From NCBI RefSeq assembly GCF_001990485.1, contig NZ_LBFC01000023.1, positions 56,597 to 120,596 on the forward strand: DNA of 64,000 bases, in the 5' to 3' direction. This document shows, piece after piece, positions 49,901 to 58,807 of the stretch (its first letter is position 1; each line of letters starts with the position of its first letter). Source of the DNA: Thermosipho affectus (GTDB lineage Bacteria; Thermotogota; Thermotogae; Thermotogales; Fervidobacteriaceae). The notes under the pieces were generated by a model. The model was not told where the DNA came from, did no database searches, and saw only the letters and a list, made by a program, of their open reading frames with translations. The position numbers were made by a program, and so were the translations under genes.

Positions 49901-50713
49901 GTGAGAAAAATGATGATAATTTTTACTTTTATATTTTTTGTTGTTGCATTTGGAGAAGTTTCTGCGATTAGAAATAAACATGAAAAAGGTTTTTTTGTGG
50001 AATTCTCCTCTGTTGGATACGCACTAGATGATAGTGAATTATCATCACAACCACTTTTGGATATATTAGGAGCCTTTAATTTTAATTACAGACATTATTT
50101 GGGAGAGAATACTGTTTTGAGTTTCACAACGTACTTTATTGATCCACTGTTTATAGGAAGAGTATATATGCAAGAAGAAGTGAATTCGAATGAACAAGTG
50201 TATTTTTCATATTCTGAGAATTATATTTTTTCAAATTTCTTTTTTAAAGATTTTTCTTTTAAAACTTATTTTAATATCGTTTTACCTGGATTGATTACCA
50301 ATCAAGGTTATGTTTTTGCATTGGTTCCAAAAGGGTTTATTGGTATTGGAAGATATATCATGGATAACATAGAGATATTTGGAACTATTGAATGTGGAAC
50401 AATTTTTAATATATTTACTTCTAATCCGGATGAAGAAATGGATGAGTATGTTAGAAAATTGAGAGATGATTCGTTTTACTCGACATTAAAGTTGGGTTTG
50501 AATTGGTATTATGATAACTATTCAGGTATAGAGATTGGTTATAGATTTTTGTTATATGGGAAATCTAGTTATTTAAGTTTTATACAAGGTGTTTCTTTTA
50601 CTGATTGGGTATATAATATTGTAAGTTTGTATTATCAGAGCAATAATCAAGAAACAATAATGATTCCATTTATTACCACGGATTACTATCTAACTTTTTC
50701 GACAAAATTTTGA
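49901..50713 (+). CDS. Exported, probably outer-membrane beta-barrel protein
   Basis: 270 residues. GTG at 49901 with GGGGGTGG upstream; residues 1-22 are a signal peptide (KMMIIFTFIFFVVAFGEVSA). The remainder has alternating aromatic/hydrophobic strands (YRHYLGENTVLSFTTYF, SYLSFIQGVSFTDWVYNIVSLYY) and ends in TFSTKF, a terminal aromatic strand ending in Phe as in many outer-membrane proteins. No family recognised. The last 28 bases overlap the convergent hydrolase gene. Confidence 0.7.
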   Translation: MRKMMIIFTFIFFVVAFGEVSAIRNKHEKGFFVEFSSVGYALDDSELSSQPLLDILGAFNFNYRHYLGENTVLSFTTYFIDPLFIGRVYMQEEVNSNEQVYFSYSENYIFSNFFFKDFSFKTYFNIVLPGLITNQGYVFALVPKGFIGIGRYIMDNIEIFGTIECGTIFNIFTSNPDEEMDEYVRKLRDDSFYSTLKLGLNWYYDNYSGIEIGYRFLLYGKSSYLSFIQGVSFTDWVYNIVSLYYQSNNQETIMIPFITTDYYLTFSTKF

Positions 50714-51624
50714 GTTTTTAAAAAATCTATTCCTTTTTTAGTGATTATTCTTCTAAAAAGATACGAGGATTTATGACCAGATGGTATCAGTATTTTTTTT
50801 GCATTTGGAAAGAGATTGTATAAATCTTCAGATGCTTTTGATGGAATAATTTTGTCAAATAATCCTTTAAATACCAAAATTGGTTGTTCGATAAATTTAG
50901 CGTAAGAAATAGGATCATAATGGAAACACGTAGGTTTTAATTTGAAAATTTCATTGATAGTTTTTATTTTTTTGAGTTTATTAAAAGAATCCTTTCTAAG
51001 ATTAACACACTTTACTTCATCAAAGCATCCCCATTCGTTGCTATACATTTTATAACTTGTTCTTACTTTTTCAAGGTATGGTGAATACCAATTTATCCAA
51101 CGCCAATTTCCACCAGAAAAAGCAATTATTCCCGCTTTTATCCTTTTATCTAATGCCATGCTTAGGGTAGCAATCATTCCTCCAAAACTAAATCCCATAA
51201 TGAAAAGGTTATCCGTATTGTCATTCTTTTCAATTACATCAATTGTTCTTCTTACATCTTTTACTGCTTGATGAAATCTTACAACACAGTGTGCAGGAGA
51301 GTGATGATAAAATGGTTCTCCACCTTCCCACTCTTTTTTTCCTCTGTTAAGGTGATATGGGAAAATCAAAAAGTATGATTCAAGTCCAAATTTTGAAAAT
51401 TGTTTTGCATACCACATTAAGTATGGAATGTGGTTATTTCCGATTCCGTGTAATATGATTATTTTCCCCCATGGATTTTTTGAATGATATTGATAAACAA
51501 AAATCCTTTTTGATTCTGGAATATCAGGTTCATATGTTGTATCAAATGAAACGAGAGTATAATCTGAAAATTTTGCTTTTTTTAAATTCAAAGGAATATT
51601 TGGATCATATTCATATATGGTCAT
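50686..51624 (-). CDS. Alpha/beta hydrolase
   Basis: 312 residues, no signal peptide. Oxyanion segment IIILHGIGNNH, nucleophile elbow GFSFGGM (GxSxG), Asp in FKGLFDKIIP and His in PSGHKSSY give a complete triad. Family resembles abhydrolase-18/dienelactone-like enzymes acting on esters; the substrate is unknown. RBS AAAGGAGG; a TATAAT lies at 51654-51659 on the minus strand, 30 bases upstream. Confidence 0.87.
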   Translation of the reverse strand: MTIYEYDPNIPLNLKKAKFSDYTLVSFDTTYEPDIPESKRIFVYQYHSKNPWGKIIILHGIGNNHIPYLMWYAKQFSKFGLESYFLIFPYHLNRGKKEWEGGEPFYHHSPAHCVVRFHQAVKDVRRTIDVIEKNDNTDNLFIMGFSFGGMIATLSMALDKRIKAGIIAFSGGNWRWINWYSPYLEKVRTSYKMYSNEWGCFDEVKCVNLRKDSFNKLKKIKTINEIFKLKPTCFHYDPISYAKFIEQPILVFKGLFDKIIPSKASEDLYNLFPNAKKILIPSGHKSSYLFRRIITKKGIDFLKTQNFVEKVR

Positions 51625-51803
51625 GTTGATCCTCCTTTTGCTGTTTCACTTAAATTATACAAAAAATATTTCATGTGTGTGTTAAAATTGAATGAAAGAA
51701 AAGCATTTACTTTAATATTTGTCAGTGGTTGTTTTTTGGATTATTATTTTTTGAATGATTAGAAAATAAAAAAGTAATATTATTAATTATGGGGTGATAA
51801 TGT

Positions 51804-52547
51804 ATGCAACTTGGAAATTATGTTTGCAAAGAGATAGAAAATCTTGTTCTTTGTAGGTCTTGTATGTTGCATCAGTTTAAAAAATTATTTCATGTGGTTA
51901 CAACTAGACAAAATATGGAATTGGATTTTTCTTTGGGAAGCGATTCTTTTAGAATATTATCAAATATTTTGGGTATAGAACTAGATAGAATGTTTTTTGC
52001 AAAACAAGTCCATGGAAATGTTATAAAGTGTGTTGGAGAAAGAGATATAAAAAGAGGAGTAATTTACACTGCAGATGGACTTATAACTGATGAAAAGAGG
52101 ATTTTTTTGGTTATGCGTTTTGCAGATTGTGTGCCAATTATTGCATATGATTCAGTAAAAAATGTTGTTGGAATTGCACATTCTGGATGGAAAGGCACAC
52201 TAAAGGATATCCCCAAAAAGTTAATTTTAAGTATGGTTAAGAAATACAATAGTAATCCTAAAAATATATTTGTAAGTTTAGGTCCATCAATAGGTCCAGA
52301 AAGTTTCGAAGTTGGAATTGAAGTGAAAAATATGTTTAACAATAAATTTGGTGAAAAATATATAGATGTTAAAAATGGAAAGTTTTTTATAGATCTATGG
52401 GGCATAATCGAGAATGAATTGTTTAATATTGGCGTAAGAAATATTGAAATTTCAATGGTAGATACAATAAAATTTAATAAATATTTTTATTCATATAGAA
52501 AAGAAAAAACAAAAAAAAGATTTGCAGTAATTGTTGGATTGATTTGA
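51804..52547 (+). CDS. Polyphenol oxidase / YfiH family (laccase-domain purine nucleoside phosphorylase)
   Basis: 247 residues. Family motifs: AKQVHGN, VMRFADCVPI and IAHSGWKGT, which supply the His/Cys/His zinc site. Bacterial YfiH and human LACC1 members act on purine nucleosides; annotation as laccase is historical. ATG with GGGGTGAT upstream. Last apparently intact housekeeping-type gene before the decayed region. Confidence 0.88.
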   Translation: MQLGNYVCKEIENLVLCRSCMLHQFKKLFHVVTTRQNMELDFSLGSDSFRILSNILGIELDRMFFAKQVHGNVIKCVGERDIKRGVIYTADGLITDEKRIFLVMRFADCVPIIAYDSVKNVVGIAHSGWKGTLKDIPKKLILSMVKKYNSNPKNIFVSLGPSIGPESFEVGIEVKNMFNNKFGEKYIDVKNGKFFIDLWGIIENELFNIGVRNIEISMVDTIKFNKYFYSYRKEKTKKRFAVIVGLI

Positions 52548-52642
52548 AATATTTTTATTTGTAACTAATAGTCCTGATAATTTATCAAAATAACAAATAT
52601 TAATATTGTTGATAATATTAGAAATATAATAGTATTTGTATT

Positions 52643-53236
52643 AATAAAGCTTTTAATGGATTGGCACTTGAAGCAATAAGATTGATATTTAAATACTTAC
52701 CTGAATCCTATGAATTTGGAGGAAAAGCAGTAAAAGCCCGTGAAAAAATGGCATATGCATCTTGTATAGCTGATATGGCATTTGCAAATGCATTCCTTGG
52801 ATTATGTCACTCAATGGCGCATAAATTAGGCTCGGCTTTCCATATTCCTCATGGACTTTCCAATGCATTACTTATATCTCATGTTATTAAATATAATGCA
52901 ACAGATAAACCTTTAAAACAGACGGCATTCCCACAATATAAATATCCTATTGCAAAAGAAAGATATGCTAGAATAGCAGATTATCTAAACTTAAAAGGAA
53001 AAACTCAAGATGAAAAGGTAAAAAAATTAATAGAGGCTATTGAGGAATTAAAAGAAAAATTAAATATTCCAAAAGCCATAAAAGATCTTGGTATTTCTGA
53101 AGAAGAATTTTATGCAAGATTAGACCAGATAGCAGAATACGCATTTGACGATCAATGTACACCGGCTAATCCAAGATATCCATTAATTTCTGAGATTAAA
53201 CAATTATACATTAACGCATACCATGGTAAGTTATAA
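52643..53236 (+). pseudogene. Iron-containing alcohol dehydrogenase, C-terminal fragment of an adhE-like gene
   Basis: The frame encodes only the C-terminal ~190 residues of a Fe-dependent alcohol dehydrogenase: NGLALEAIRLIFKYLPESY, iron-ligand region LCHSMAHKLGSAFHIPHG and DDQCTPANPRYPLISEI, which is the AdhE-type ending. The NAD-binding half and any aldehyde dehydrogenase domain are missing upstream; the sequence before ~52645 is unrelated AT-rich DNA. A TTG at 52661 could start translation but has no RBS. A fragment from the aldehyde dehydrogenase half of an adhE lies at 58.8-59.2 kb, pointing to rearrangement of one ancestral locus. Confidence 0.85.
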
Positions 53237-53259
53237 ATATATGAAAAGGAGGGAATACT

Positions 53260-53505
53260 ATGGAAATAGAGATCTGTGTTGGAACAACTTGTCATCTTAT
53301 GGGTTCATCAACATTAATAGAAGCTTTAAATGATCTTTCAAAAGATATTAAAGAATCTTTGGAACTTAAATATAGCCTTTGTTTTAATACTTGTTATGAG
53401 AAAATGAAACCACCAATAGTTAAAATAGACAATGAATTTTACCAAGATATGACTCCTGAAAAACTGAAGGATATAATATTAAATTTGGTAAAAAATAAAA
53501 AATAA
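53260..53505 (+). CDS. [2Fe-2S] thioredoxin-like ferredoxin (NuoE C-terminal type)
   Basis: 81 residues beginning MEIEICVGTTCHLMGSS. Four cysteines in the NuoE/thioredoxin-like [2Fe-2S] pattern: C6 and C11 (CVGTTC), C41 and C45 (CFNTC). Small soluble electron carrier. RBS AAAGGAGG. Follows the alcohol dehydrogenase fragment by 23 bases, as it presumably followed the intact adhE. Residues 19-81 and the following terminator are repeated at 59.2 kb. Confidence 0.83.
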   Translation: MEIEICVGTTCHLMGSSTLIEALNDLSKDIKESLELKYSLCFNTCYEKMKPPIVKIDNEFYQDMTPEKLKDIILNLVKNKK

Positions 53506-53525
53506 TACTCATAAAAATGTTTATA

Positions 53526-53560
53526 AAAGAAGGGTCTTTTTAAAGCCCCTTCTTTTATTT
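53526..53560 (+). terminator. Intrinsic terminator after the [2Fe-2S] gene
   Basis: AAAGAAGGG...CCCCTTCTTTT with one mismatch in the stem (G opposite T at 53535), followed by T-rich sequence. Its duplicate at 59456-59491 has a perfect stem. Confidence 0.8.
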
Positions 53561-53733
53561 CTAATGTCAAGTAAAGTTGCTGCTGTTAATCTTAAAAGTA
53601 CTCCTTTATTTGGAAGATCTCCTATGTCTTAAGGATAACCATAATTTTAAATTTTCTTTTACCAACTGTATAATTTATGTGGTATTGTGTTTATACGGTG
53701 TGTTAATATATTTTAATTAATAGGGGGATAGTA

Positions 53734-54183
53734 ATGACCATATATGTAGATGGTTCTTATTCAGATACGTATAAAGTAGCAAGTTATGCTTTTTGTGTTG
53801 TTGAGAACGGGGAAATTATAGATGTTAGAAAAGGAACCAAGATGATAAAAGGAGGGAATTCAGTAGTGGCTGAACTGCTGGGCGTAGTAAGAGCTTTGAA
53901 ATATTGTAAAACAAAAGGTATAACGAGTGTAACAATTGTTCATGATTATAATAAAATACCAATATTTGCGTCTTCTTGTATAAGAACAAGAAATGGAATA
54001 ATTAATGATTATATAAGGAACTTGGTAACGTTGAAAAGACAATTGAATGTTTCTTTCAAAAAGGTTAAAGCACATTTAAATGATGAATTTAACAATATGG
54101 TTGATAAGTTATCACGAGGAAAATTGAATGATTACATAAAAAATGTATTTCCAAATATTCTAAAAAATAAATTAAAAAGATGA
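53734..54183 (+). CDS. RNase H-like protein (copy 1)
   Basis: 149-residue RNase H fold: Asp in TIYVDGSYSD, Glu in VVAELLGVVRAL, Asp in IVHDYNKIP and the KVKAHLNDEFNNMVDKLSRG ending with the last acidic ligand. All four catalytic acids are plausible. It lacks the usual basic handle region. Related to the minus-strand protein at 61817-62260. RBS GGGGGAT. Functions could be RNA:DNA hybrid cleavage or another nuclease role. Confidence 0.75.
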   Translation: MTIYVDGSYSDTYKVASYAFCVVENGEIIDVRKGTKMIKGGNSVVAELLGVVRALKYCKTKGITSVTIVHDYNKIPIFASSCIRTRNGIINDYIRNLVTLKRQLNVSFKKVKAHLNDEFNNMVDKLSRGKLNDYIKNVFPNILKNKLKR

Positions 54184-54344
54184 AAACCAAAAGACAATGT
54201 ATAATTACATGCTTTAAGACCATATTTTGTTAATTGACAACATACTTATATAATTTTTTTATGTCTCAATATTTTTCTTTAAAGTTATAGAAAGTGTTCG
54301 AAAAGCAATGTTTATGGTTAAAAAGGAAGAAAAGAATACATTAA

Positions 54345-54379
54345 ATAATAAAAATTTCCTTCAGCAATATTGCTGAAGG
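54345..54379 (-). terminator. Intrinsic terminator for the minus-strand gene at 54410
   Basis: CCTTCAGCAAT/ATTGCTGAAGG, an 11-bp perfect palindrome (54358-54379), followed on the minus strand by AAATTTTTATTATT. Confidence 0.8.
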
Positions 54380-54409
54380 AGATAAATATAGAAAAAATCA
54401 ATTAATCAA

Positions 54410-54781
54410 CTAAGCGTTAGAAATTGCAAGGACTGTTACGATCCATATTGCCCATCCTAACCAACTTGAATTTGCTTTTAACATTTTCACTTCGTTTCTA
54501 TATGTTTGTACATAAACGTCAAACAAATAGCTTTGATCTTTTGGAATCATTTCTTTTATTTGAATGAGTCTATTAGCTGGAACTTCTGGAGTGGCTATAT
54601 AGTGATATAAAGGTGCCAATGGTCCAAAAAGTACTCCTCCAAAAAATGGCATGATTCTGTTAACATCTTCATTTGCGTGTTTTTTAGCTAAACTTTGAGC
54701 TTCAACAGCTGAAGTTATAGTATAAGCTTGAAGAACACCTACAATTAGAACTATAATCATCAAAATCCAGAGTTTTTTCAT
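54410..54781 (-). CDS. Small membrane protein, unknown
   Basis: 123 residues. N-terminal signal or TM helix (LWILMIIVLIVGVLQAYTIT), a GGVLFGPLAPLYHYIA hydrophobic segment in the middle and a C-terminal TM helix (WLGWAIWIVTVLAIS). The region between contains DVYVQTYRNEVKML. No family recognised. RBS AAAGGGG. Has its own terminator. It is divergent from the ABC exporter, but no link is shown. Confidence 0.65.
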   Translation of the reverse strand: MKKLWILMIIVLIVGVLQAYTITSAVEAQSLAKKHANEDVNRIMPFFGGVLFGPLAPLYHYIATPEVPANRLIQIKEMIPKDQSYLFDVYVQTYRNEVKMLKANSSWLGWAIWIVTVLAISNA

Positions 54782-55109
54782 ATCTTTAACCCCTTTCTAA
54801 GTTGTTTTAAACTTTCTGATAAATGTTTAAAAGGCTGCATTAGAATAAAATTAATCGTACCTTTCTCACCTCCCTGTAAAAATGTATCAATTGCTTTTCC
54901 ATTTATATATAACGAAAAAACTTTTTCATTTCTGACAATTAATTTTCATGATTTCCTACATAAGAAAAAGCTCTTTTGCAGTTGTTCATGATGATGAGTG
55001 AATAAATGTCATTTCTGACACTTGTTATTTAAGATCCTTCACCCGCTTCGTTCCTCAGAATGACAAAAAGTGAGAAAAGTTTATATTTTTAAAACAGCTC
55101 CATAGTAGC
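54782..55109. other. Intergenic region with one REP-like repeat
   Basis: No credible gene. At 55032-55068 is a REP-like unit (GATCCTTCACCCGCTTCG ... CTCAGAATGACAAAA) related to units at 58.2 and 59.7 kb. On the minus strand a 20-codon frame (54778-54840, ending in an ATGA overlap with the 123-residue gene) is possible but lacks a well-placed RBS. Confidence 0.5.
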
Positions 55110-55138
55110 TTGACGATGTTTAGTTTATGTGTTATGAT
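55110..55138 (+). promoter_or_regulatory. Strong sigma-A promoter upstream of the ABC exporter leader
   Basis: TTGACG (55110-55115), 17-base spacer, TATGAT (55133-55138). It would begin a ~270-base leader that ends in an intrinsic terminator directly before the ABC genes. Confidence 0.65.
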
Positions 55139-55182
55139 TTCACGTAGTTGTTATATTTCTTCATAGTCAAGGGGGAAAGAGT

Positions 55183-55352
55183 ATGAGAAAGAGTAAGTTT
55201 GTTTTCGGGACAATTTAATACAAAATAATGCGGCAACCAAAGTTGGGACAAAGATACTTGCACTTTTATTCGGATAAAGGTGTAAAGGTTTTGTATATAG
55301 GATTTTTGCACTTGATTTAGTGCAAATGTTGTATTAATAAATAGTCAATTTT
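55183..55352 (+). pseudogene. Short abortive reading frame and remnant in the ABC leader
   Basis: AAGGGGG precedes an ATG at 55183 encoding only MRKSKFVFGTI before TAA (55216-55218). Out of frame, the next stretch reads NNAATKVGTKILALLFG then stops. It looks like the decayed 5' end of a lost gene, or a leader peptide. The family is not recognised. Confidence 0.4.
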
Positions 55353-55381
55353 AAAAAGCTCCGGGTTGCCGGAGCTTTTTT
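55353..55381 (+). terminator. Intrinsic terminator just upstream of the ABC exporter
   Basis: AAAAAGCTCCGG, GTTG loop, CCGGAGCTTTTTT: 12-bp stem and T-run. It lies 31 bases before the GTG of the first ABC gene, so it either ends the decayed upstream gene or acts as an attenuator. Confidence 0.88.
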
Positions 55382-55412
55382 GTTGCAAATTTTAAAAAAT
55401 GGAGGGATTTAT

Positions 55413-56365
55413 GTGAAGGAATTTTACAAATACTTTTTCCTATTTCATAAAGTTCTTTCAAAGAAGCTTTTTTTGAAAAAATTTTTTATTGATGTTATTT
55501 ATGTTTTGACAATGCTTCTATCATTTGTGCTCCCGATCTTTCTTGGAAGAATAGTGGATAACTTTAGAAATAAAAAAGCATTAGATGCGTTTTATGTATA
55601 TGCGTTAATTTATATTGTAGTTTTCACATTGCAACAGATAACTCAAGTTATGCGAAGAGCCTTTTCTCTGGTAGAAGGACCGCGTTTTTTGTTTGAAAGA
55701 TCAATATCAAGTGTAATAAAAAGAAAAAACGAAAATTTTGTTCCTGAAAAAGAAATGGATAAAATTTTTAGTTTTGAACATATTTTCGAATTCTTTTATG
55801 GTACGTTTTCAATGTATGTTTTTATCCTGCCAGTTATGATGATACTTACTGTTGGAATGATAATTTTTAATAGTTGGAAAGTTGGGGTTATAGCTTTAGT
55901 AGGTTTTTTTTGACAGGTATATCGAGTAATAAAAAAATGCACAAAGAAGAAAAAATTGCTGATCAAATGAGTAAAGCAGAATATAAGGTCTCAGAAGTGT
56001 TTTCAGATCTATATTCCGGGTATGAGGATATCAAGGCATATGAAACTTTTCCTTTAACCTTTAAATGGCTTTCAACTGCGTTGGATCGTTTAAAGAAGGC
56101 GTACGACTTATTTGGAAAAACTGAAATACTATTTGGTTTATCATACGAACTTGGAGTAATCTTAATAATGCCTCTTGTTATATTTTTATTGGGTTTTCAA
56201 GTTTTTTCTGGAAACCTTTCTGTAGGGAGAGCTATTATGCTTGTTATTTACATTGAAAGATTACAAAGTTATTCTAAAGTGTACATAGAAGATACAGATT
56301 ATATTTCTTGGATAATTGCAAGAGCAAAAATAGCTTATGAAAAATATTTAAAGGAGGACGCATAA
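55413..56365 (+). pseudogene. ABC exporter membrane subunit (TMD 1) split by a frameshift in a T8 run
   Basis: GTG at 55413 after GGAGGG gives KEFYKYFFLFHKVLSKK and TM helices up to GVIALVGFF, then TGA at 55912-55914. The rest (LTGISSNKKMHKEEK ... IAYEKYLKEDA) continues in another frame to 56365. Adding one T to the run of eight at ~55904-55911 joins the halves into one ~317-residue exporter TMD with no ATPase domain. Could be a mutation, sequencing error, or slippage on the homopolymer. Next gene starts 1 base later. Confidence 0.8.
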
Positions 56366-56366
56366 T

Positions 56367-57110
56367 ATGTTCGAAAAATTAGAATTTATAAATGTTTCTT
56401 TTGAATATGAGGGCAGAAAAATATTAGGCAACTTTAATTTAGAAATAACTCGTGGTGAAAAAGTGGCTATTGTAGGTTCAAGTGGAGAAGGGAAAACAAC
56501 TTTTATAAGGCTCGTTTTAAAGTATATATCACCACATAAGGGAAAGATTTTAGTTAATGGAAAACCTTTATCCGAGTTTGAGGAATGGTATAAAATCCTT
56601 GGAGTTTTGAGTCAAAGAGCGCATATTTTTAATAGAACACTCAGAGACAATCTTCTTATTGCAAATCCAAATGTGACAGACAAAGAAATGTATAGAGCTC
56701 TTGAATTAGCCGGCTTGAAAAAGTTTATGCAAAATAGAGATCTTGACACAGTTCTTGGGAGTGATGGAAGTTATATTTCTGGCGGTGAGAGAACAAGAAT
56801 AGCGCTTGCAAGATTATTACTCAGAGAACCAGAAATTGTTATTCTTGATGAGCCACTTGAGGGTGTTGATAAACTTGTTGAAAAAGAAGTTATAAATAAT
56901 ATCAGAGATTTTGTAAAGGACAAAACTTTGATTTTGATTTCACACAGGTTTAGTATTCTTTCATTGACAGATGAATTTGCTGTACTTGAAAATGGGAAAA
57001 TTGTTGAAAGAGGAAAATATCATGAACATTCACAAGATAGTCTTTTAAAACGATTTTTTAAAGCTGAGCAAGAGTTGACTAAGAAATTTAGAAAGGGTGA
57101 TAGTATATGA
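56367..57110 (+). CDS. ABC exporter ATP-binding subunit
   Basis: 247-residue stand-alone nucleotide-binding domain of the exporter (ABCB/lipid-A type). A-loop FEYEGRKIL, Walker A GSSGEGKTT, Q-loop LSQRAHIFNRT, signature ISGGERTRIALA, Walker B EIVILDEPLEG, H-loop ISHRFS. It lies between two TMD genes, so one ATPase serves both TMDs as a homodimer unless a second copy exists elsewhere. RBS AAAGGAGG. Confidence 0.92.
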   Translation: MFEKLEFINVSFEYEGRKILGNFNLEITRGEKVAIVGSSGEGKTTFIRLVLKYISPHKGKILVNGKPLSEFEEWYKILGVLSQRAHIFNRTLRDNLLIANPNVTDKEMYRALELAGLKKFMQNRDLDTVLGSDGSYISGGERTRIALARLLLREPEIVILDEPLEGVDKLVEKEVINNIRDFVKDKTLILISHRFSILSLTDEFAVLENGKIVERGKYHEHSQDSLLKRFFKAEQELTKKFRKGDSI

Positions 57111-58039
57111 GAGAATTAATAAGATGGTTCTTTAAAATCCCTAAAAAATTAATGTTTATGATAATTTTAATGAATTTATTTGGGATTATATCGGGACTTA
57201 TAGTCTCATATACTACTATTTTAAGCAAAGACATCATAAATTATGCTGTTTCCCAAAGTAATAGCTTTTTTTTAAAAGGTTTGTTGTTAATAATAGCAGT
57301 TTTGATAAGTCATATATTGATTATTCTTGATAAAGCTTTTGTTTCCTTCAATAAAGGAAGAGGGTTTAAGTACCTTGGTGAATATTGTTATGAAAGAATA
57401 ATGAACAAAGATTTTACGGAGTTTTCTAAGAAACCACCTGCGTTTTACTCAGAAAATTCGTTGAGAACTATTGAAAATTTGTTGGAACCTTTTTCTAATT
57501 ATGCTGATTTAGGTGGAATTGTTTTTATATTTAAAGTAATCTTTTATATGGTAACAATTTATACTTTAGATCGTATTTCAGGTTTGTTTATGATATTTTT
57601 TGGTATTTTAATTCTACTTTCTTTATGGGGGGCAAATGTTTATTATTACAAACATTCTAAAATCATCGAGGACAATTTTTTAGAGATCAAATCATATGTA
57701 GCAGATATGTTCAAGGGTATAGAGGAAATACAATTGTTTGAAGCATATAACTTTGAAATGGATCTTTATAAAAAGACAACCGATCCATTTTGGAAATATA
57801 AAAAGAGATTGTATTTTAACGATTTTATTCTTAGTTTTATGATTCGTGATTTGATCTCAATGGTATTTTATCTTTTTATTATATATCGCGGGGTAGTATT
57901 AAGTGATCCAGGAACATTTTATGCTCTTTTTAATTTATTTACATTAATAAGATATCAATTATTTACACTAATGGGTGTATGGGATATTGTTCGTACAGGA
58001 ATTACTGCTGCAAGACAGCTTGAAGAAGTTGTTGGTTAA
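57107..58039 (+). CDS. ABC exporter membrane subunit (TMD 2)
   Basis: 310 residues, six predicted TM helices of exporter type (LMFMIILMNLFGIISGLIVS; later LFMIFFGILILLSLWGANVYY; MVFYLFIIYRGVVL) and the intracellular loop ADMFKGIEEIQLFEAYNFE. The frame ends at TAARQLEEVVG, where exporters with fused ATPase domains would continue, so this subunit has none. It overlaps the ATPase gene by 4 bases. The cargo is unknown. Confidence 0.85.
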   Translation: MRELIRWFFKIPKKLMFMIILMNLFGIISGLIVSYTTILSKDIINYAVSQSNSFFLKGLLLIIAVLISHILIILDKAFVSFNKGRGFKYLGEYCYERIMNKDFTEFSKKPPAFYSENSLRTIENLLEPFSNYADLGGIVFIFKVIFYMVTIYTLDRISGLFMIFFGILILLSLWGANVYYYKHSKIIEDNFLEIKSYVADMFKGIEEIQLFEAYNFEMDLYKKTTDPFWKYKKRLYFNDFILSFMIRDLISMVFYLFIIYRGVVLSDPGTFYALFNLFTLIRYQLFTLMGVWDIVRTGITAARQLEEVVG

Positions 58040-58143
58040 TTGAATTGAAAAATAGCTAAAAAACGAAATTCAAGAAACCAAGGAAAGAGTAAGCTCTTTT
58101 GACTATGCTCAGGATGATAATACTGGTGAGTTAGAAGTTTTGC

Positions 58144-58299
58144 GAGTGTTGGAAGATTGGATAGATTAGATAGGTTAGTAAAAAGAAAAGATTCTTCGGT
58201 ACTTTGCACCTAAGAATGACAAGAAAGAAGGAATATCATCCAAGATTCTTCGCGCATACGCGCTCAGAATGACAAAAGACACTAACTTTTCCAACACTC
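58144..58299. repeat. REP-like repeats inside an 11-bp inverted repeat
   Basis: Between the ABC operon and the MFS fragment (58040-58437, no gene). GAGTGTTGGAA (58144-58154) and TTCCAACACTC (58289-58299) bound a 156-base unit holding two REP-like copies, AGATTCTTCGGTACTTTG... (58189-58222) and AGATTCTTCGCGCATACG...(58243-58277), both ending in (C)TAAGAATGACAA or CTCAGAATGACAA. Resembles a non-autonomous repeat element. Confidence 0.6.
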
Positions 58300-58437
58300 T
58301 CTTTTTAAAATCCTTATATTTTAAACAATGCAAAATGCAGAAAATATAAATATATAGCTTGAAAATTATTCACCAGTGTGATTTTCCAACAGTTTATAAG
58401 AACTCAATTTTTTCAAAAGAAGTATACATAGAAATGT

Positions 58438-58803
58438 TTAAATGCCAAAAAGAAAACCAGCGGATATGAAGACATAAGAATAATTGCCAGTTGAATCATA
58501 TATCCAAGAACCTATTGTCGGTGATATTGCTCCTACACCAAAGGCTGTAAATATTAAGCCGTAATTAACCCCTAAATTTTTTGTTCCAAAATATTCTGCC
58601 GTTAAAACGGGGAAAAGTGCCAGGTTCACAGCAAATCCCCATCCTGTTATTGCGACCGCAATACATAAAGTGATAAAGTTTACAACGAAAATGGGAAATA
58701 AGAGTAGTATTATTACTCGGATTATATAAGTTACTATCATTACTTTTAAAATGCCAAACTTATCACTTAATAATACCGTCAATGGCCGGCCAAGACCATT
58801 AAA
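58438..58803 (-). pseudogene. MFS transporter fragment (oxalate/formate antiporter-like), C-terminal part
   Basis: The minus-strand frame FNGLGRPLTVLLSDKFGILK followed by four TM helices (VMIVTYIIRVIILLLFPIFV, ITLCIAVAITGWGFAVNLAL, NYGLIFTAFGVGAISPTIGS, YSYVFISAGFLFGI) matches the second half of OFA-type MFS carriers. The first half is missing: at ~58805 the sequence switches to the adhE fragment on the other strand. An abrupt rearrangement junction. Confidence 0.75.
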
Positions 58804-58807
58804 ATCT

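Noticed and set aside
53561..53640. Possible remnant gene on the minus strand (reads DIGDLPNKGVLLRLTAATLL)
   Set aside because: The stretch looks coding-like but is only ~25 codons, lacks start and stop context, and I cannot match it to a family.
58751..58807. N-terminal extension of the adhE fragment frame (MPNLSLNNTVNGRPR)
   Set aside because: These codons are the reverse strand of the MFS transporter fragment and not part of a dehydrogenase.
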